Below the pieces are notes generated by a model. That model saw only the letters and a list, made by a program, of their open reading frames with translations, ran no database searches and had not been told where the DNA came from. From Allomyces macrogynus ATCC 38327 (taxonomy: Eukaryota; Blastocladiomycota; Blastocladiomycetes; Blastocladiales; Blastocladiaceae): a stretch of 64,000 bases of DNA. Positions 9,733 to 21,010 of this stretch are shown piece by piece; the stretch's first letter is position 1, and every line of letters starts with the position of its first letter. Made by a program: the position numbers and the translations under genes. The stretch covers positions 104,617 to 168,616 of the forward strand of contig GG745359.1 of the NCBI GenBank assembly GCA_000151295.1, in the 5' to 3' direction.

Positions 9733-12642
9733 TCACGAAACTACGTACAATCGCCCAGGCAGATCGCGCAAACCGGCAGCCGGTGTCCTCGGTGCCGACC
9801 CGGTCTCGTCATCCACCAAATCCAAGTCGGCCAAGTCGAACGCGCTCTCCTTGCGCACGATCCGGTCCATTCGCCGCTGCAATGCCCGCTTTTCGCGCCG
9901 CATCTCCACTTGCGCGCGCACTGCATCTTGCAGCTTGAAACTGAGCTCCTCATTGTGCAATGCCGCATCGCGGTACTTTTGCTGCAGCGCGGCCATCGTG
10001 GCCTTGGCCTCCTGTAGCTCCCTGTGCAACTTTTGCCGTGCAGCCTTGTCGGAACGCAAGTCGCGCACGGCCTCGTCCTTGCTGACGAGCGCGTCCGAGA
10101 GCTTGGTGCGAAGCGTCGAGACGAGCGTCTCGTAGTCGTGCGCCAGCTTGTCGTGCTCGGCCTTCCACCGCGTTTGCTGCTCATGCGCCTTGGTGATGCT
10201 CGAGCGCAGGTCGTCGGAGACCGTCTTGAGCTGCGCCGTGACCCGGTCGAGCTCTTGCCGCAGCTCCTTGTTCTAGTCGAGCAAGCGGCCGCATCAGTCC
10301 ATCGCCACTCCCCTCCGAGTCAAGAAGATAATGAGCGCACCTGCGCCTCGTACTTGCGCGTCAACTGAGCGACATTGGACTGAGCTTGTCGCTCCACCCG
10401 CTCTTTTTGCGCGCCGAGCTCCTCCATGGCCTTCAGCGCGTCGGCATGCTTGGCCGAGATCTTGGCGTTGTCCACCTGGATCATGGGGTCAGTCGCATCG
10501 TCAGAAGATCACACCGACTTGGCTCATCGAGCAGCATTTAAACATACCCTCAAGTCCTCGATCAAAGCTTCGGCTTTGGTCGCTCGCCTCGTCAGGTGCT
10601 GCAAGTCCTCGGCGGCCGACTGCCGGTCCTGCTCGCTCTTGACGTTGGCTCGCTCCAAACTTTCTTGCAAACTGAATAAACAGACGTTTCGGTTGTCAGA
10701 AGCTGAGCGGAGCAAACGAACAGAGTGTGAAAAAGCGTACACGCTCTGCTGGAACATCAAATTGTTGCGCTCACGTTCGCATGCCCGTAGCTTGGCGCTC
10801 AGCTCCTCGATCACGCCGTGCATCCGCGCATGCTCGTTCGGCGCATTACGCTGCACCGCGCGCAGCTCCTCGTCGACCGTGCGCTTATCGCGCAACGCGC
10901 GCTCGAGCTGGTTCATGGTCGTCGCGTGCGTACTGGTCAGCGCCACGAGCTCAGCTGTCAATCGTGCCACCTCGGTCTCGGCCTCGGTCTTGACCTTGGT
11001 GAACTCCCTCTTGGCCACACTCGACGCCATGACCTCATCAACGAGCTTGCGCAGCTCGTCCACCTGCTTACTGCTCTCGTCGAGCGCTGCCGCGAGCCGG
11101 TCGCGATCAATCCTGAGCCCTTCGGCGCGCTCGTCGGCGTTCTTGAGTTGCAAGAGATACGCGTCCTCCCTCGCCTGCCCGTCCTTGACCCGGCCCTCGA
11201 GCGACTCGACGGCCTCGTGCATTTTCTGGTGCTGCTCCATCAACTCCTTGACCTGCGCCGCCGTCGACTGCGCCTGTGCGACGAGCTGCACGACCTCATC
11301 GTCCTTGGCACGGACCGCCGCGACCATGGCCTTGTTGCTGTTAGCCGCGGTCTCGAGTTCCGCGAGTGTGTCTTGGAACCGTGCCGTCACGGCGTGCAGC
11401 GCCGACTGAAGGTCCTTGACGCGCGTGGATAGTTTGTGCGCGTCAACGTCGCGCCGACGCAGTGAGTCGGCGAGATGGTCGCGCTCGGATTCGAGGTCGC
11501 GCACGTCGGTCATGGCGTCGGCGAGCTGCGATTCGAGATCGGCCTTGGCGTCCTTGAGCAGCTGCACCTGCGTGTGCAGCGACTGTTGCGCCTTGGTGGA
11601 CTGTGCGAGGTGCTGGTGCGCGGACTGTAGGTCGTGGCGCAGCGTCTGTACTTCCTTGCGCAGCTGCTGGTTCTGCTGGATCGCGACCTTTTCCTCGGGG
11701 CTAAATGAATGAGGTGAGGTCGGTAATTCGAAAGAAATGTGGGAGCAAGATGGGATGAGCTTACCTACACGCCCCTCCAGCCTGAAACCTTAGGCTCCGC
11801 GCCGGGTTCCCCCGCACTCTTCCCGCCCACCCCCCCCTGGCGGCCAACCCCCCCCCCCTCCCCTGGGGGCCGGGTTAGCCTTCTTCCTTCCCCCCGAGAA
11901 AACCTCCCACGGGTCACAAAGCCGGGCCCCCTTGTCCAGCCAAAAAATTTTGCCCCTGTGTCCCACCAAGCGACCAAGGGCCCCCCCGAGGGGGGGGGGG
12001 GGGGGGGGGAGGGTGACAGCAGCCAAACGAACCTCGTACTCTGCCAAACGAGCAAGCAAGGTCGTGACGAGCTCATCAAAGCAACCAAGCAACGGAGTGA
12101 GCGAATCGGTGTCCCATAGCCACGAGGCCTCGCCCGAGGCCAGGAACTCGGACTAGAAGTCGGGTCGGAGCGGAAGTGAGCAACGTTGATTGCAAGTAAT
12201 CCGACATGGAATCGAGCGCACCAGGTTCGTCTTTTCGCCCATGAACTTTTTCTCTTCCTTGCACCGCGCCAGTTCGCTGTTCAATCGACCCACTAACCAC
12301 CGTCAACAGCGTCAGTTGCCGGAACCTCGGCCGGGTCGCGTGGATGCATCGATACGTGCCGAGAGCCTTGAGAAACGCCACATCCTCGGTCGCGTCCTTT
12401 TTCGGCACCTCCGGCTCGTCACTGTGGGCGGGCTTGGGCAGATCGCGCGGCGGTACCAGAGCAGGCGCCGGTGACGGGGTCCTTGGAGGCTGTTTGACTG
12501 GTGATGCCGGTTCTTCGACCGGTATTACCTCGAACTGCGGCCGAGGTTGGGTCCAAAACGTGGCGAGCGGTGCACGCGACGGCGGCGTGAGCAGATCGTC
12601 GGTCGCGTCGTCGCGATAGTCGGTCATGATCATCGACGGCAT
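9733..12642 (-). CDS. long coiled-coil protein, family not recognised
   Basis: A multi-exon minus-strand gene. It starts near 12642 (MPSMIMTDYRDD...) with a Pro-rich head, followed by short exons reading ELARCKEEKKFMGEKTN and EASWLWDTDSLTPLLGCFDELV. From about 11703 down to 9733 it is almost continuous heptad-rich coiled coil (for example LKDAKADLESQLADAMTDVRDLES), ending in an acidic tail before the stop at 9733. Introns lie near 12033-11703, 10730-10672, 10540-10481 and 10342-10274. Such proteins are common in centrosomes, basal bodies and Golgi. The exon/intron region 11760-12030 contains long C and G runs that look like poor sequence, so coding sequence may be missing there. A cytoskeletal or basal-body role is inference only. 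Confidence 0.65.
11760..12030. other. low-complexity C/G homopolymer block, probable low-quality sequence
   Basis: This block has repeated runs of 7-10 C and an unbroken run of 20 G at 11990-12009. Nothing like it occurs elsewhere in the window except the two homopolymers near 46772 and 55608. It falls in an intron or lost coding part of the coiled-coil gene. It looks like a poorly resolved assembly join and should not be read as biology without re-sequencing. Confidence 0.5.
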
Positions 12643-13042
12643 GGACGGTGTCGGTCTTGGGTCCGGGTTTCGCAAAGAGAATAGAGTTGGTCGGCAATAC
12701 TTGCAGGCGTCGTTGACGGGGCGTGGGGTGCGCACGGTCCCGACGGTCGGAAAACGAGTGCTGTCGGTCGTCAGCAGCGCTTTGCGTCTAGTGTCGTGCG
12801 GCCGGTCGTGGGAAGGCCGACGGATTCCGGTCCGCGCGCGACGTCGACGAAGCCAGCAAGACGAGGGAGCGGGTTGTCTCCCACCGACATGGCCACGTCT
12901 CGCAGACCAGGAGCGCGTCGCAACAGGGCACGTGGCGTCACGCCGCAACAGCGGCCACGGCCCAACGCTCTGGCTCGCCCACGCCTGGCCTGATCGCACG
13001 CGCTCTCCGCTGTCCACAACCCGCCCCCGCCCAACCGCCAAG
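12643..13042. promoter_or_regulatory. bidirectional promoter region (coiled-coil gene / TRM112)
   Basis: 400 bases separate the divergent starts at 12642 (-) and 13043 (+). The region must drive both genes. I see no clear TATA box or named operator. Confidence 0.4.
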
Positions 13043-13802
13043 ATGGTCCGCCTGCTCACGCACAACATGCTGCAGTGCCATGTGAAGAACTGCACGAACG
13101 GGTTCCCGCTGCGCTTCCAAGACCCCGTCATTGAGCAGCACGAGCAGGAAATCAACAAGGAGTTTCTCGTCAACATGCTGCCGCGCATCGACTGGAACGC
13201 GCTGCGTACGACCGTCGACCAGGTAAATCTTCTTTCACATTCGCTTCCGGCCACGCGACGCCGCATCGACGCTGGACAGCAAAGGGGGGCGTGGACGATC
13301 CAAACTTTATTTGCACGTCAGGCATAGACCCTGGACCAGTGATCGGCGCTCGCTCCTGTGGCCGCTCCGGCGGAGTTGGCTCGTGGCACGGGCGTCGTCC
13401 TGGATCCGGGGCATCCTGCTGATAACTCTCGCGTATCTGAGCCCCCTTTGCCTGGTCGAAGATGCGGTCCTGGTCGCATGTCGCTCGCCCTCGATGCTTG
13501 ATCTCTGACCCGATCCCTCCTTTCCTCTCCACCCTCAGTTGGGCTTGCCTGAGCTGCCGGCAGCCGTCCCGGAAAACCCGGCCGAGGACGAGGCGTTCCT
13601 TGCCGCGCTGCACCGCGCTCTGATGGAGGTACAGATTGGCATTTTACTGTCTTGACTCCTTGCTCGTGCCGCATTGGCTCACTGCTTTCCGCTCATTTAG
13701 GTGAACATTCAGTCAGGCTCAATGGTGTGCCCTGAGTGCGAGCATGTCTACCCGATCCGCGACGGGATCCCGAACATGCTCTTGAGCGAGGACGAGGTCT
13801 AA
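13043..13802 (+). CDS. TRM112: TRM112, activator of tRNA/rRNA/eRF1 methyltransferases
   Basis: Three exons, 13043-13222, 13539-13628 and 13701-13802, give 123 aa, the normal length. The start MVRLLTHNMLQCHVKNC is the canonical TRM112 opening with the first zinc cysteines. The end MVCPECEHVYPIRDGIPNML is the zinc/hydrophobic C-terminal motif. TRM112 is a small zinc-binding partner that stabilises several methyltransferases (Trm9, Trm11, Bud23, Mtq2 in yeast), so it acts in translation. Exons join with phase intact; donors are GTAAAT and GTACAG. The middle of the protein (PELPAAVPENPAEDEAFLAALHRALMEV) is the usual acidic helical insert. Confidence 0.93.
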
Positions 13803-14241
13803 GGGCAAAGCACCGCGACGAATACCCTTTGCTTTGCTCCATCCATGTAAATAGCCGTTGTTTATAGAATGAAACACACCTTCACTGAGTATTCTGGCAT
13901 TGTGCGTCGTAGAACCGGATTTGAGACGACTAGTGAGGGGAAGTCATGGCGCGGGAAGTGGTGGTTGCCGTGATCCTTGCTTCACGAGTCGGCTTCTGGT
14001 CGTCGATTGATGGCTTGCACAAGTCACAAGTACCACTGCCCCGGCCAGATTGCTGGACGTTCTCGTCGACGACGCTCCTCTCCAAGCGAACCACGCGCGG
14101 ATGTGCAAAAACGATCCAACCGCGTCCTTCATCAAAAGTACGAGCGTACATTAAGAAACTGCAACCACAACTGCAACCGCAACCCGACTCCACCGACAAC
14201 GGCATCCCCACCTTGCCGCCACACTCGCTTTACCAAAGTCT
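13803..14241. other. convergent 3' intergenic region
   Basis: About 440 bases between the convergent TRM112 (+) and myosin (-) genes. It contains 3' UTRs. No other gene is seen. Confidence 0.4.
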
Positions 14242-17200
14242 CTAATTCCGGCGCGGCACCGGGGGCCGCGGCGCGACACTCGGCCGCGGGGTCACTGCCG
14301 GCCGCGGCGACGTCCCCGGGCGGGACACGTTCCCTGCGGGCGTGCCATTCGCCGACGCCTGTTTCTGCTTTTGCGCCTCCATGCGCGCGAGCAACTGCTT
14401 CTTCCACTCGGGCAAGTTGTCGCGATCGAGCGCCGACGACGTCGACGGAGTCGCTGATGCGGCCGCAGGTTGCGGACTCGCACGCGGTGCCGGTGCCGGC
14501 CGCGGCGGTGCGGGCGGCGGGACGGATGCGGCCTCGACGGGTACTTCTTCGAGGTAGTTGGACGGGACCCACCCTTCGTCGCCGGCGTTGGTCTTGGCGA
14601 GCCACCATCCGTTCTCTTCGCGCCGCAGGACATCGACGAAGTCGCCGGCCGAGACGGATAGTTCGCCGGCGTCCTGCCCGGCAAAGGGGAAGAGCACCTT
14701 GAACATGGGTTTCGCGGGCGTCGCGCGGCGCGCGGTCGGTGGCGGGGTCGGGCGCGAACGGGTCGGTGGTGGCGACACGGCGGCGACGGCTGCGGCGGCC
14801 GCGACTGCGACGGGGGCCGCGTACGAGGAAGATGTGGTCGCGACTGGGCGCGGGTTGGCCGCAGGCTTGTTGGTTTGCCGGGTCGCGACAACAGGTTTCT
14901 TGGTCTTAGCCTTGGCTGCGGTCGAGGCGCGCGGCTTCTTGCGGCATGGCGGCTTGGTCACTGGGTGGTGGTGATTGCAATGGAGAGTGAGTTGAGGGGG
15001 GCTCGGAAACGTCAGCATTGGATAAGAAACTGCGTACCGGACGACGCGGGCTGACCCGGTGCCGCGTGGATCTTGTCCTTCTTGAACTCCCACGCCACCT
15101 TGAGCGACGGGTCGAGCACGGCCTTGAACGTGTGCGATTTTTTGTCTTTCTTGTTGGTCATAATGAGCCTGGTGCAAGGAGGAACTAGAGGGTAAGCGAA
15201 AATCGCGACAGAAGCCATCACAACGTTTCCGAAACGCACTCGTTGGCAATCTTGACAGGCGTCTTGTTCTGGTAGACGAGGTAGGCGACAAGCTCCGTCT
15301 TGAACGGGCACGTAATCAACCAATCGTCGTCGCCATCCACATGCAGCAGCAAAAAATCGTCTTGGAACGCCGTCAGCGTCGCGGCCGTGATATCGCGCAG
15401 CTGTACCTTCTTCTCGATCCGCTGCACCGTCTGCTTGCCGTCGAGCTTGGTCACGACCAGCGTGAGGGTCTTGTCGGTCATCACGACCATGCGCGGCGAC
15501 AATTTAGCCGACCGCAGCAGCCGGAACACGACCGTCTGCGCGCGCGCCGAGAAGATAATCAGCTCATCCGACGACAAGTCGGCCGCGGTGCGCAAGAACG
15601 CGCCACCGCGACCGGCCACATCGAGGTAATCGCCGAGGTACCGGCGCATACTGATCAGACTGAACGCGCGCCGCTCCTTGCGCGCCTTGAGCACCTCGTG
15701 GCCATAATCGCGCATGCGCACGTAGACGTTGAGCCCCTTGTAGTCGCGCCACGCCTGCTGGATCGTGCGCGCCGCGGCCGCACGACGCTCCTGGTACTTG
15801 CGCCACGCGCGCTGGATGCGCAACGCCATCATGTGCCAGTAGCGGTCGCGCATCGCCTCGAGTTTGAAGAGCTAAACGTTTCGGATTGAAAGGGTGGTGA
15901 GCTCAGTTGCAAGAAACCACTCGAACCAACGGAATAACAAAAAAGGTACCGTCTCGGGACTCTTGATGAACACCTTGGTCTGCCCAAGCTGCCACTGGTC
16001 GCGCGGGATCCCCGTGGCCTCGAGAATGATGCGGCACCCGTCGCGCGTATTGCCCGCCCACGTGCACTCGCCGGCAAAACACGTCTTGCTCGACAGCAAG
16101 TAGAACCGCTCGAGGAACCGCTCGTACTTTTGCCGCGACGCGAAACCCGCGCGACGCACCTTGACGTTTTCGAGCAACCCGAGGTACTTGACTTGGTGCA
16201 TGCACATGGCGTCATTGTACTCCTTGGCCGACTTGTTGGCGTTGGGCTTGAGACAACGAATGTAGTTCGGGTGGCAGCCCATGAGCGTCGTCACCAAATC
16301 GGCCGCTGACAGCTTGATCTTGTCGGACGCGGTCGGCGGGCGCTGCCGGTTCTCGCGGTCCACGTCCTCCGGGAACAGCGACTGCAACAGCGCCATGTCC
16401 GACGACTTGATGGCCTCGAGCAGGTCCTTGTTCGCCTGGTCGCGGTTCTTCTCGGACATGCCCGCCGCCTGGTAGGTCACGTCGCCCGCATAGTGCTCGA
16501 TGGTAAACGTGCCCATGTGCGCGCGGAACCGCGGGTGCGAGAGTCGGCCCAGGTCCGAGGCTAGGTTCTGGTCGGCCTTTTCCGGGTCGGCATGCACGCG
16601 CGCGCCGGCGTCGTTCATGATGGCGAAGATACCGGGCGGGCGCTGAAAAGTGAGGGGAGATGCAACGCGTCAGGTCGATCTCGGTTGTGTGACTGCCGAA
16701 CTGAAGAAACAACGTACCCTTTCCTCGATGAGCTCGCAAACGACCTTGTTGTTGAAGAACTTGATGGGCGTCTGTTCAACGAACAATCGCACGTCAGCTG
16801 GGTGGTCGAAAGGGTGCCCGTATATAACGAGCCGTGATGGCAACGGACCCACTGGATGCCTTCGGCGACATAGTCCTCCTGCTCGGCCTTGAGCGTCAGC
16901 TCGATGAAGATCTGCTGCAGCTTCTCGTTGACGTAGTTGCTATAAACGAAGAAAGGGCATCAGTTCACGCATCCCGGCATCTGACCCATGAACCCGATCA
17001 AAACGTACATGCACAGCTGCTCAAAGCTGTTGTGCTCAAAAATCTCAAACCCGTAGATATCGAGCACGCCAATCGACCGCGTTGCCTTGACCGCCGGTCG
17101 CATCGCCTGGTTGACGCGCACGACAATCCAATCAAACAAGCGGTGGTAGAGCAGCTTGGCGAGGGCGTCGCGCACACCCAGCGCCTGCGCGACATTCAGT

Positions 17201-18745
17201 GGCGAATCAAACCGCTCCATGCCGTTGCCGCGCGGCGTGACAATGACGCGCTGCGTGATCGCACGCTCGAGCGTGGCCTCGTCCATGCTGAGCAAGTAGG
17301 CCGCCGACGCGAGGGCGTCGCGCTGCGTGACGACCGCGTCCTCGCCATTCTCGGCCTCGGCAAAGGTCACGTTGCCGAGCCACAGGATCCCGGCCAGGAG
17401 ACGGTGAATGTCCGACTGCTCGTCGGCCGACAGGCCAATCACACGCATCGCCTCGATCACCTCGGCGTACTCTTGCACATCGTCGATGCCGTCCACGTCC
17501 ATGCACCGCGCCTGGCTCGTGTAGTAGAAGCTCTCGGGGCCGGCGATACCGAAATCTGTCGGATTGGTCGAATTTGAGTCAGGTGTTTGGTGGATCATCG
17601 CCACAGTCGACAAGAGAAAGACGCACCAGGGTACATGGTCCCAGCAGCCTTGCACAGCTGGTAGAAGATGTGGAACCCGCGCTCGTTTTCGACCTGGTTC
17701 ACGACGCGGCTCTTTTCGAGGAGGTAGTTGGTGATGTTGGCGCCAACTGGCTCGCCGTGGTCGTTGAAGAAGATCTCGAGGTACTTGCCCTGTTCAAGAA
17801 GACGGATTACACATCAGCTCCAACGCGAACCTTACTTCCAAACTGCGAATCGACAGAGGAAGAAAACGCACAAATCGACTCGAGTTGTTGTTGCGCAGCG
17901 TCTTGGCGTTCCCGAAACTCTCGAGCAACGGGTTGGTAGCGAGCACCATTTCCTTGACGTGCTGGATCGACTGGTTACTGTTGCCCGAGACGGCGGCCAC
18001 GTACTGCATGATCTTCTTGGCGGCCTCGGTCTTGCCCGCACCCGACTCGCCCGAGATGATGATGCACTGGTTGTCGCCGTAGCTCTTCATGCGGTAGTAG
18101 GCCGACTCGGCAATCGCAAAGACGTGCGGCGGCATTTCAATCAGGTTGCGGCCGACATACGACTGGAGAATGCTGTCTGTGTAGATGCCGAGGTCCTTGA
18201 ACGGGTTCACGGAGATCAGGACGTGCCCGATGTACGTCTGTTGCCGCGTCAGGTTGTTGTTTAGTTGGTGCGCAATCTTCTCCACCGGATGCAATCCGTC
18301 TCCACCGCACCCAAGGCGGATGGTGGCGTTCCGACCGATCGATCACGTACGTAGATCTCGCCCTTGTGGAAGCGCTTCGACAGGTTATCGTTGATCGACT
18401 CGTTGGACAGCGTCGAGAGCAGCGTCATGTCTATATGAATCGTGCGCGCGACGCGCCGGGAAATCAGTATCCGGTTCGACACCGTCCTCCTCCGTCTCCA
18501 AGAGCAATCGCTAGCACACCATCGACGCCGACTTGGTTGGGCTTGCGGTCGCTGTTCCAGGCAGCCTTTTTCCAGGCAGCCTGGGGCTTGGCGACCTCGC
18601 CGCCGCCCTGGCGCTTGCCAAGTTGAATCTATCGCGTCGAGTGCCGTTGCCGAGTGCATATCAGTCGACACTGGTCGCGATCGGGCTGCCGCGTGTGGCC
18701 GCGACGGCGTCTGATCGCGCCCGAGCGCCGGCAGGGACGGACCGG
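14242..18745 (-). CDS. class I myosin with TH1 and SH3 tail
   Basis: About nine to eleven exons from about 18745 or 18610 down to the stop at 14242. The motor is complete: [12 protein letters not shown] start, [15 protein letters not shown]-loop [31 protein letters not shown] switch region, [21 protein letters not shown] relay, and [10 protein letters not shown] actin site. The TEDS position (five before the Pro of the SPLN motif) is Glu, so the motor should not need phosphorylation. One or two IQ motifs ([26 protein letters not shown]) follow, then a TH1 lipid-binding domain, an Ala/Pro-rich linker, and an SH3 (ALYDF-like KVLFPFAG...WWLAKTN...[10 protein letters not shown]). The protein ends in VPRRN without the acidic Arp2/3-binding tail of yeast Myo3/5. 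It acts in endocytic actin patches in other fungi. The first exon is uncertain: an ATG at about 18745 would splice to an exon at about 18627. Confidence 0.88.
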
Positions 18746-19579
18746 CATGGTGACGGCAGCACTGAGAGCGGGCTGATCGCGTCAAACGGGTAACGAGCTG
18801 CAAACGGCAACGATAGCTCGACCGAATGCGCGCCGAGAACGAACGAGATTGAGAAACTAGAGCGCGATTGGCGGGGATTGGTGCGTGACGACTTGAGCTT
18901 GAGCCGGCGACAGTTGTTCGGGCACACAATCCAAAGCCGGAATCGGTCCTCGATGGCCCTGAAAGTCTTCGCGATATTACGTGGGGGCCGCGGGGACGTG
19001 ACCGAACAGCGACGAGCGAGGGTCAGCGTCGGTCTCCAGTCTCTTGCAGCGTGTTGCGCCTTGTTGCTAGGGGGGCTGCGGCGGCCGCCGGTGCGCAGTT
19101 TCTTGACGCTGGGGGCCGCAAAGGTTGACTGCGATTGACTGCAGCAACTCGCCGTCGTGAGCGTCGCGGTTGGTCGGCGCGGTTGGGTCGCGGCCAGCAG
19201 CAGCAGCACGTCGCGCGCGGTGGAGGTGAAGGAGCGGCGCACGCGGCGCGCCGGCTGGCGACTTGGTTCCAGTCACGAAAGTGGGGCGAAAGAGGCGAAA
19301 GCAGCATGTGGCGCGGCAATCTGCAGCAGTCACGCTTCGGGAGACACTCCTCGCATTCCACTGTCTCCCCGCGCTTTGCTCGTCGACAACCACGCCTACA
19401 GTCCACAACGTGTTGCTGTCGCAGACGTCGCAACTGCAGCGCCAGTCGGACAATCCGAACCCGGCGCACGAGTAACCGCCACAACCCGCTGCAAACTGGA
19501 AGCCGCGCGCTCCTGGATCAAGTAGCGACCAGCAGGACCCAATCGTCAACCGCAAGCCCGCCCACCCGCTTCATTCACC
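18746..19579. promoter_or_regulatory. divergent promoter region (myosin / GPATCH11-like)
   Basis: About 830 bases lie between a minus-strand and a plus-strand start. ORFs in this stretch overlap each other on both strands and have no recognisable domains. It probably contains both promoters and 5' UTRs. Confidence 0.4.
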
Positions 19580-20744
19580 ATGGCCAGCGACTCGGACGAC
19601 GACTACATGTCGGCGGCGTTCCTCGCCGAGCCCGCGGCCCCGCCAGCCCAAGACCTCGCAATTGACCTACTCGGAGCGCCGCAAGCTCAAGGCGCGCGAG
19701 GCCGCGGCCAAGCAGGCGCCGCCACGCGAACAGCTCAAGGAATCGCGCGATCAGGGCCTCAAGCGCAAGCTCGACGAGTCGAACAAGGGCATGCAGCTGT
19801 TGAAGAAAGTGGGGTTCAAGGACGGCAAGGGTCTCGGCAAGGACGCGGCGGGCATGGCCGAACCGCTCGCTGTGTCGGTGCACGCGGGTGTGTACTTTGC
19901 GCGTCATGGATTCGATTGCGACGGCTCGGCAACTGACCGGATGCTCAGGCAGGACCGGGATCGGCGTCAAGACCGCCGAGGACCTGGCCGTCGAGCAGGA
20001 GGCCAAGCGCGTGAAGCGATTGCAGGAAGCGCAGGGCAGTTTTCGCGATTGGGGTTCGACGCGATTCCAAGAGAAGATGTACGCGTTACTTTGCTCGTGA
20101 CCATACTTGCCTTGATCATCCATCCAGGTTAATCAATTTTCCACTTCGTCCCTAGGCTCGATTCGGACATCAAGAAGTGCCGCAAGATTTGCCACGAGCT
20201 CAACTCAAAACAGGCACTTTCACTTGGATCGCCAACAATCGACTCTCAGATAACTGACGATGATTCTCCACCGAGTAGGAGCTACAGACGCACACGCACT
20301 TGTGGCCACTCAGCGTCTAGCCGTTGCCCGAAACACCCGTCTCGCTCCCGCTCCTGGATCCCGATGCCGACACGGGCGATACCGAGCCAATCGTCGCTCC
20401 GCTCGAAACCATTGTGGACGACGACGAGGATCCCGGACCCGTTGAGCTGGCGCGGCCCGAACCAAACGATCCAACTGCCAACGACGGACCAATTCCAAGG
20501 ACAGCTGAAGCCATCACATTCGAGGGGTTAAGCGTGTACATTTCTGCTTTTTCAGTCGAAATCGCGTCCGTCTGTGCGATTGCTGACGAGAACCTCGCCC
20601 GTCGTGTAACTGGACATGCAGCTCGGGACGCTGACCGAGTACCTGCGCGCGACGCACCGTTACTGCATTTATTGCGGGTGCCAATACGATGCGCAGGACG
20701 AAATGGACGAGTCGTGCCCTGGAGCTACCCGAGACGACCATTGA
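19580..20744 (+). CDS. GPATCH11-like G-patch protein (two apparent frameshifts)
   Basis: The start DSDDDYMSAAFL matches the acidic opening of GPATCH11/CCDC75. TYSERRKLKAREAAAKQ follows, then the G-patch (NKGMQLLKKVGFKDGKGLGK...HAGRTGIGVKTAEDL), a helical part ending STRFQEKM, and the C-terminal Zn-like YLRATHRYCIYCGCQYDAQDEMDESCPGA ending at 20744. Introns lie at about 19879-19949, 20078-20156 and 20535-20560. Two one-base shifts break the frame: between about 19625 and 19661, and at GTAAC near 20608, where removing one A restores the family sequence. G-patch proteins activate DEAH helicases in splicing or ribosome assembly; the partner here is unknown. The gene could be a recent pseudogene, but sequencing error is more likely. 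Confidence 0.75.
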
Positions 20745-21010
20745 AACGGCGGGGCTGTCGTGATTTGATACTTTTGGCCGGAAAACATGCTATTCATTGT
20801 TGAGCGTCACCGTTCTATCCACGCGCTCAAAGCGCAAACGAAGCAGATCCGTCCATCTTTCTGTTTGCAAGGACCCATCCAAGGGTACACTAATTCGCTA
20901 GTCAGAAAAAGAGTGTCGACCTTTCACGCCGCCACCATCCGAAACGGCGGATTCAAGTCCCCACCCAACGCCATCGCGTCCGAGCCAGTTAGCCAGTTGG
21001 CCGCGCTCTG
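20745..21010. other. convergent 3' intergenic region
   Basis: About 265 bases between the convergent GPATCH11-like and opsin-cyclase genes. It contains 3' UTRs and nothing else I can identify. Confidence 0.4.

Noticed and set aside
12076..13266. 396-codon minus ORF as one gene
   Set aside because: Only its 12642-12360 and 12150-12035 parts fit the coiled-coil gene; the upstream part is antisense to TRM112 and its promoter.
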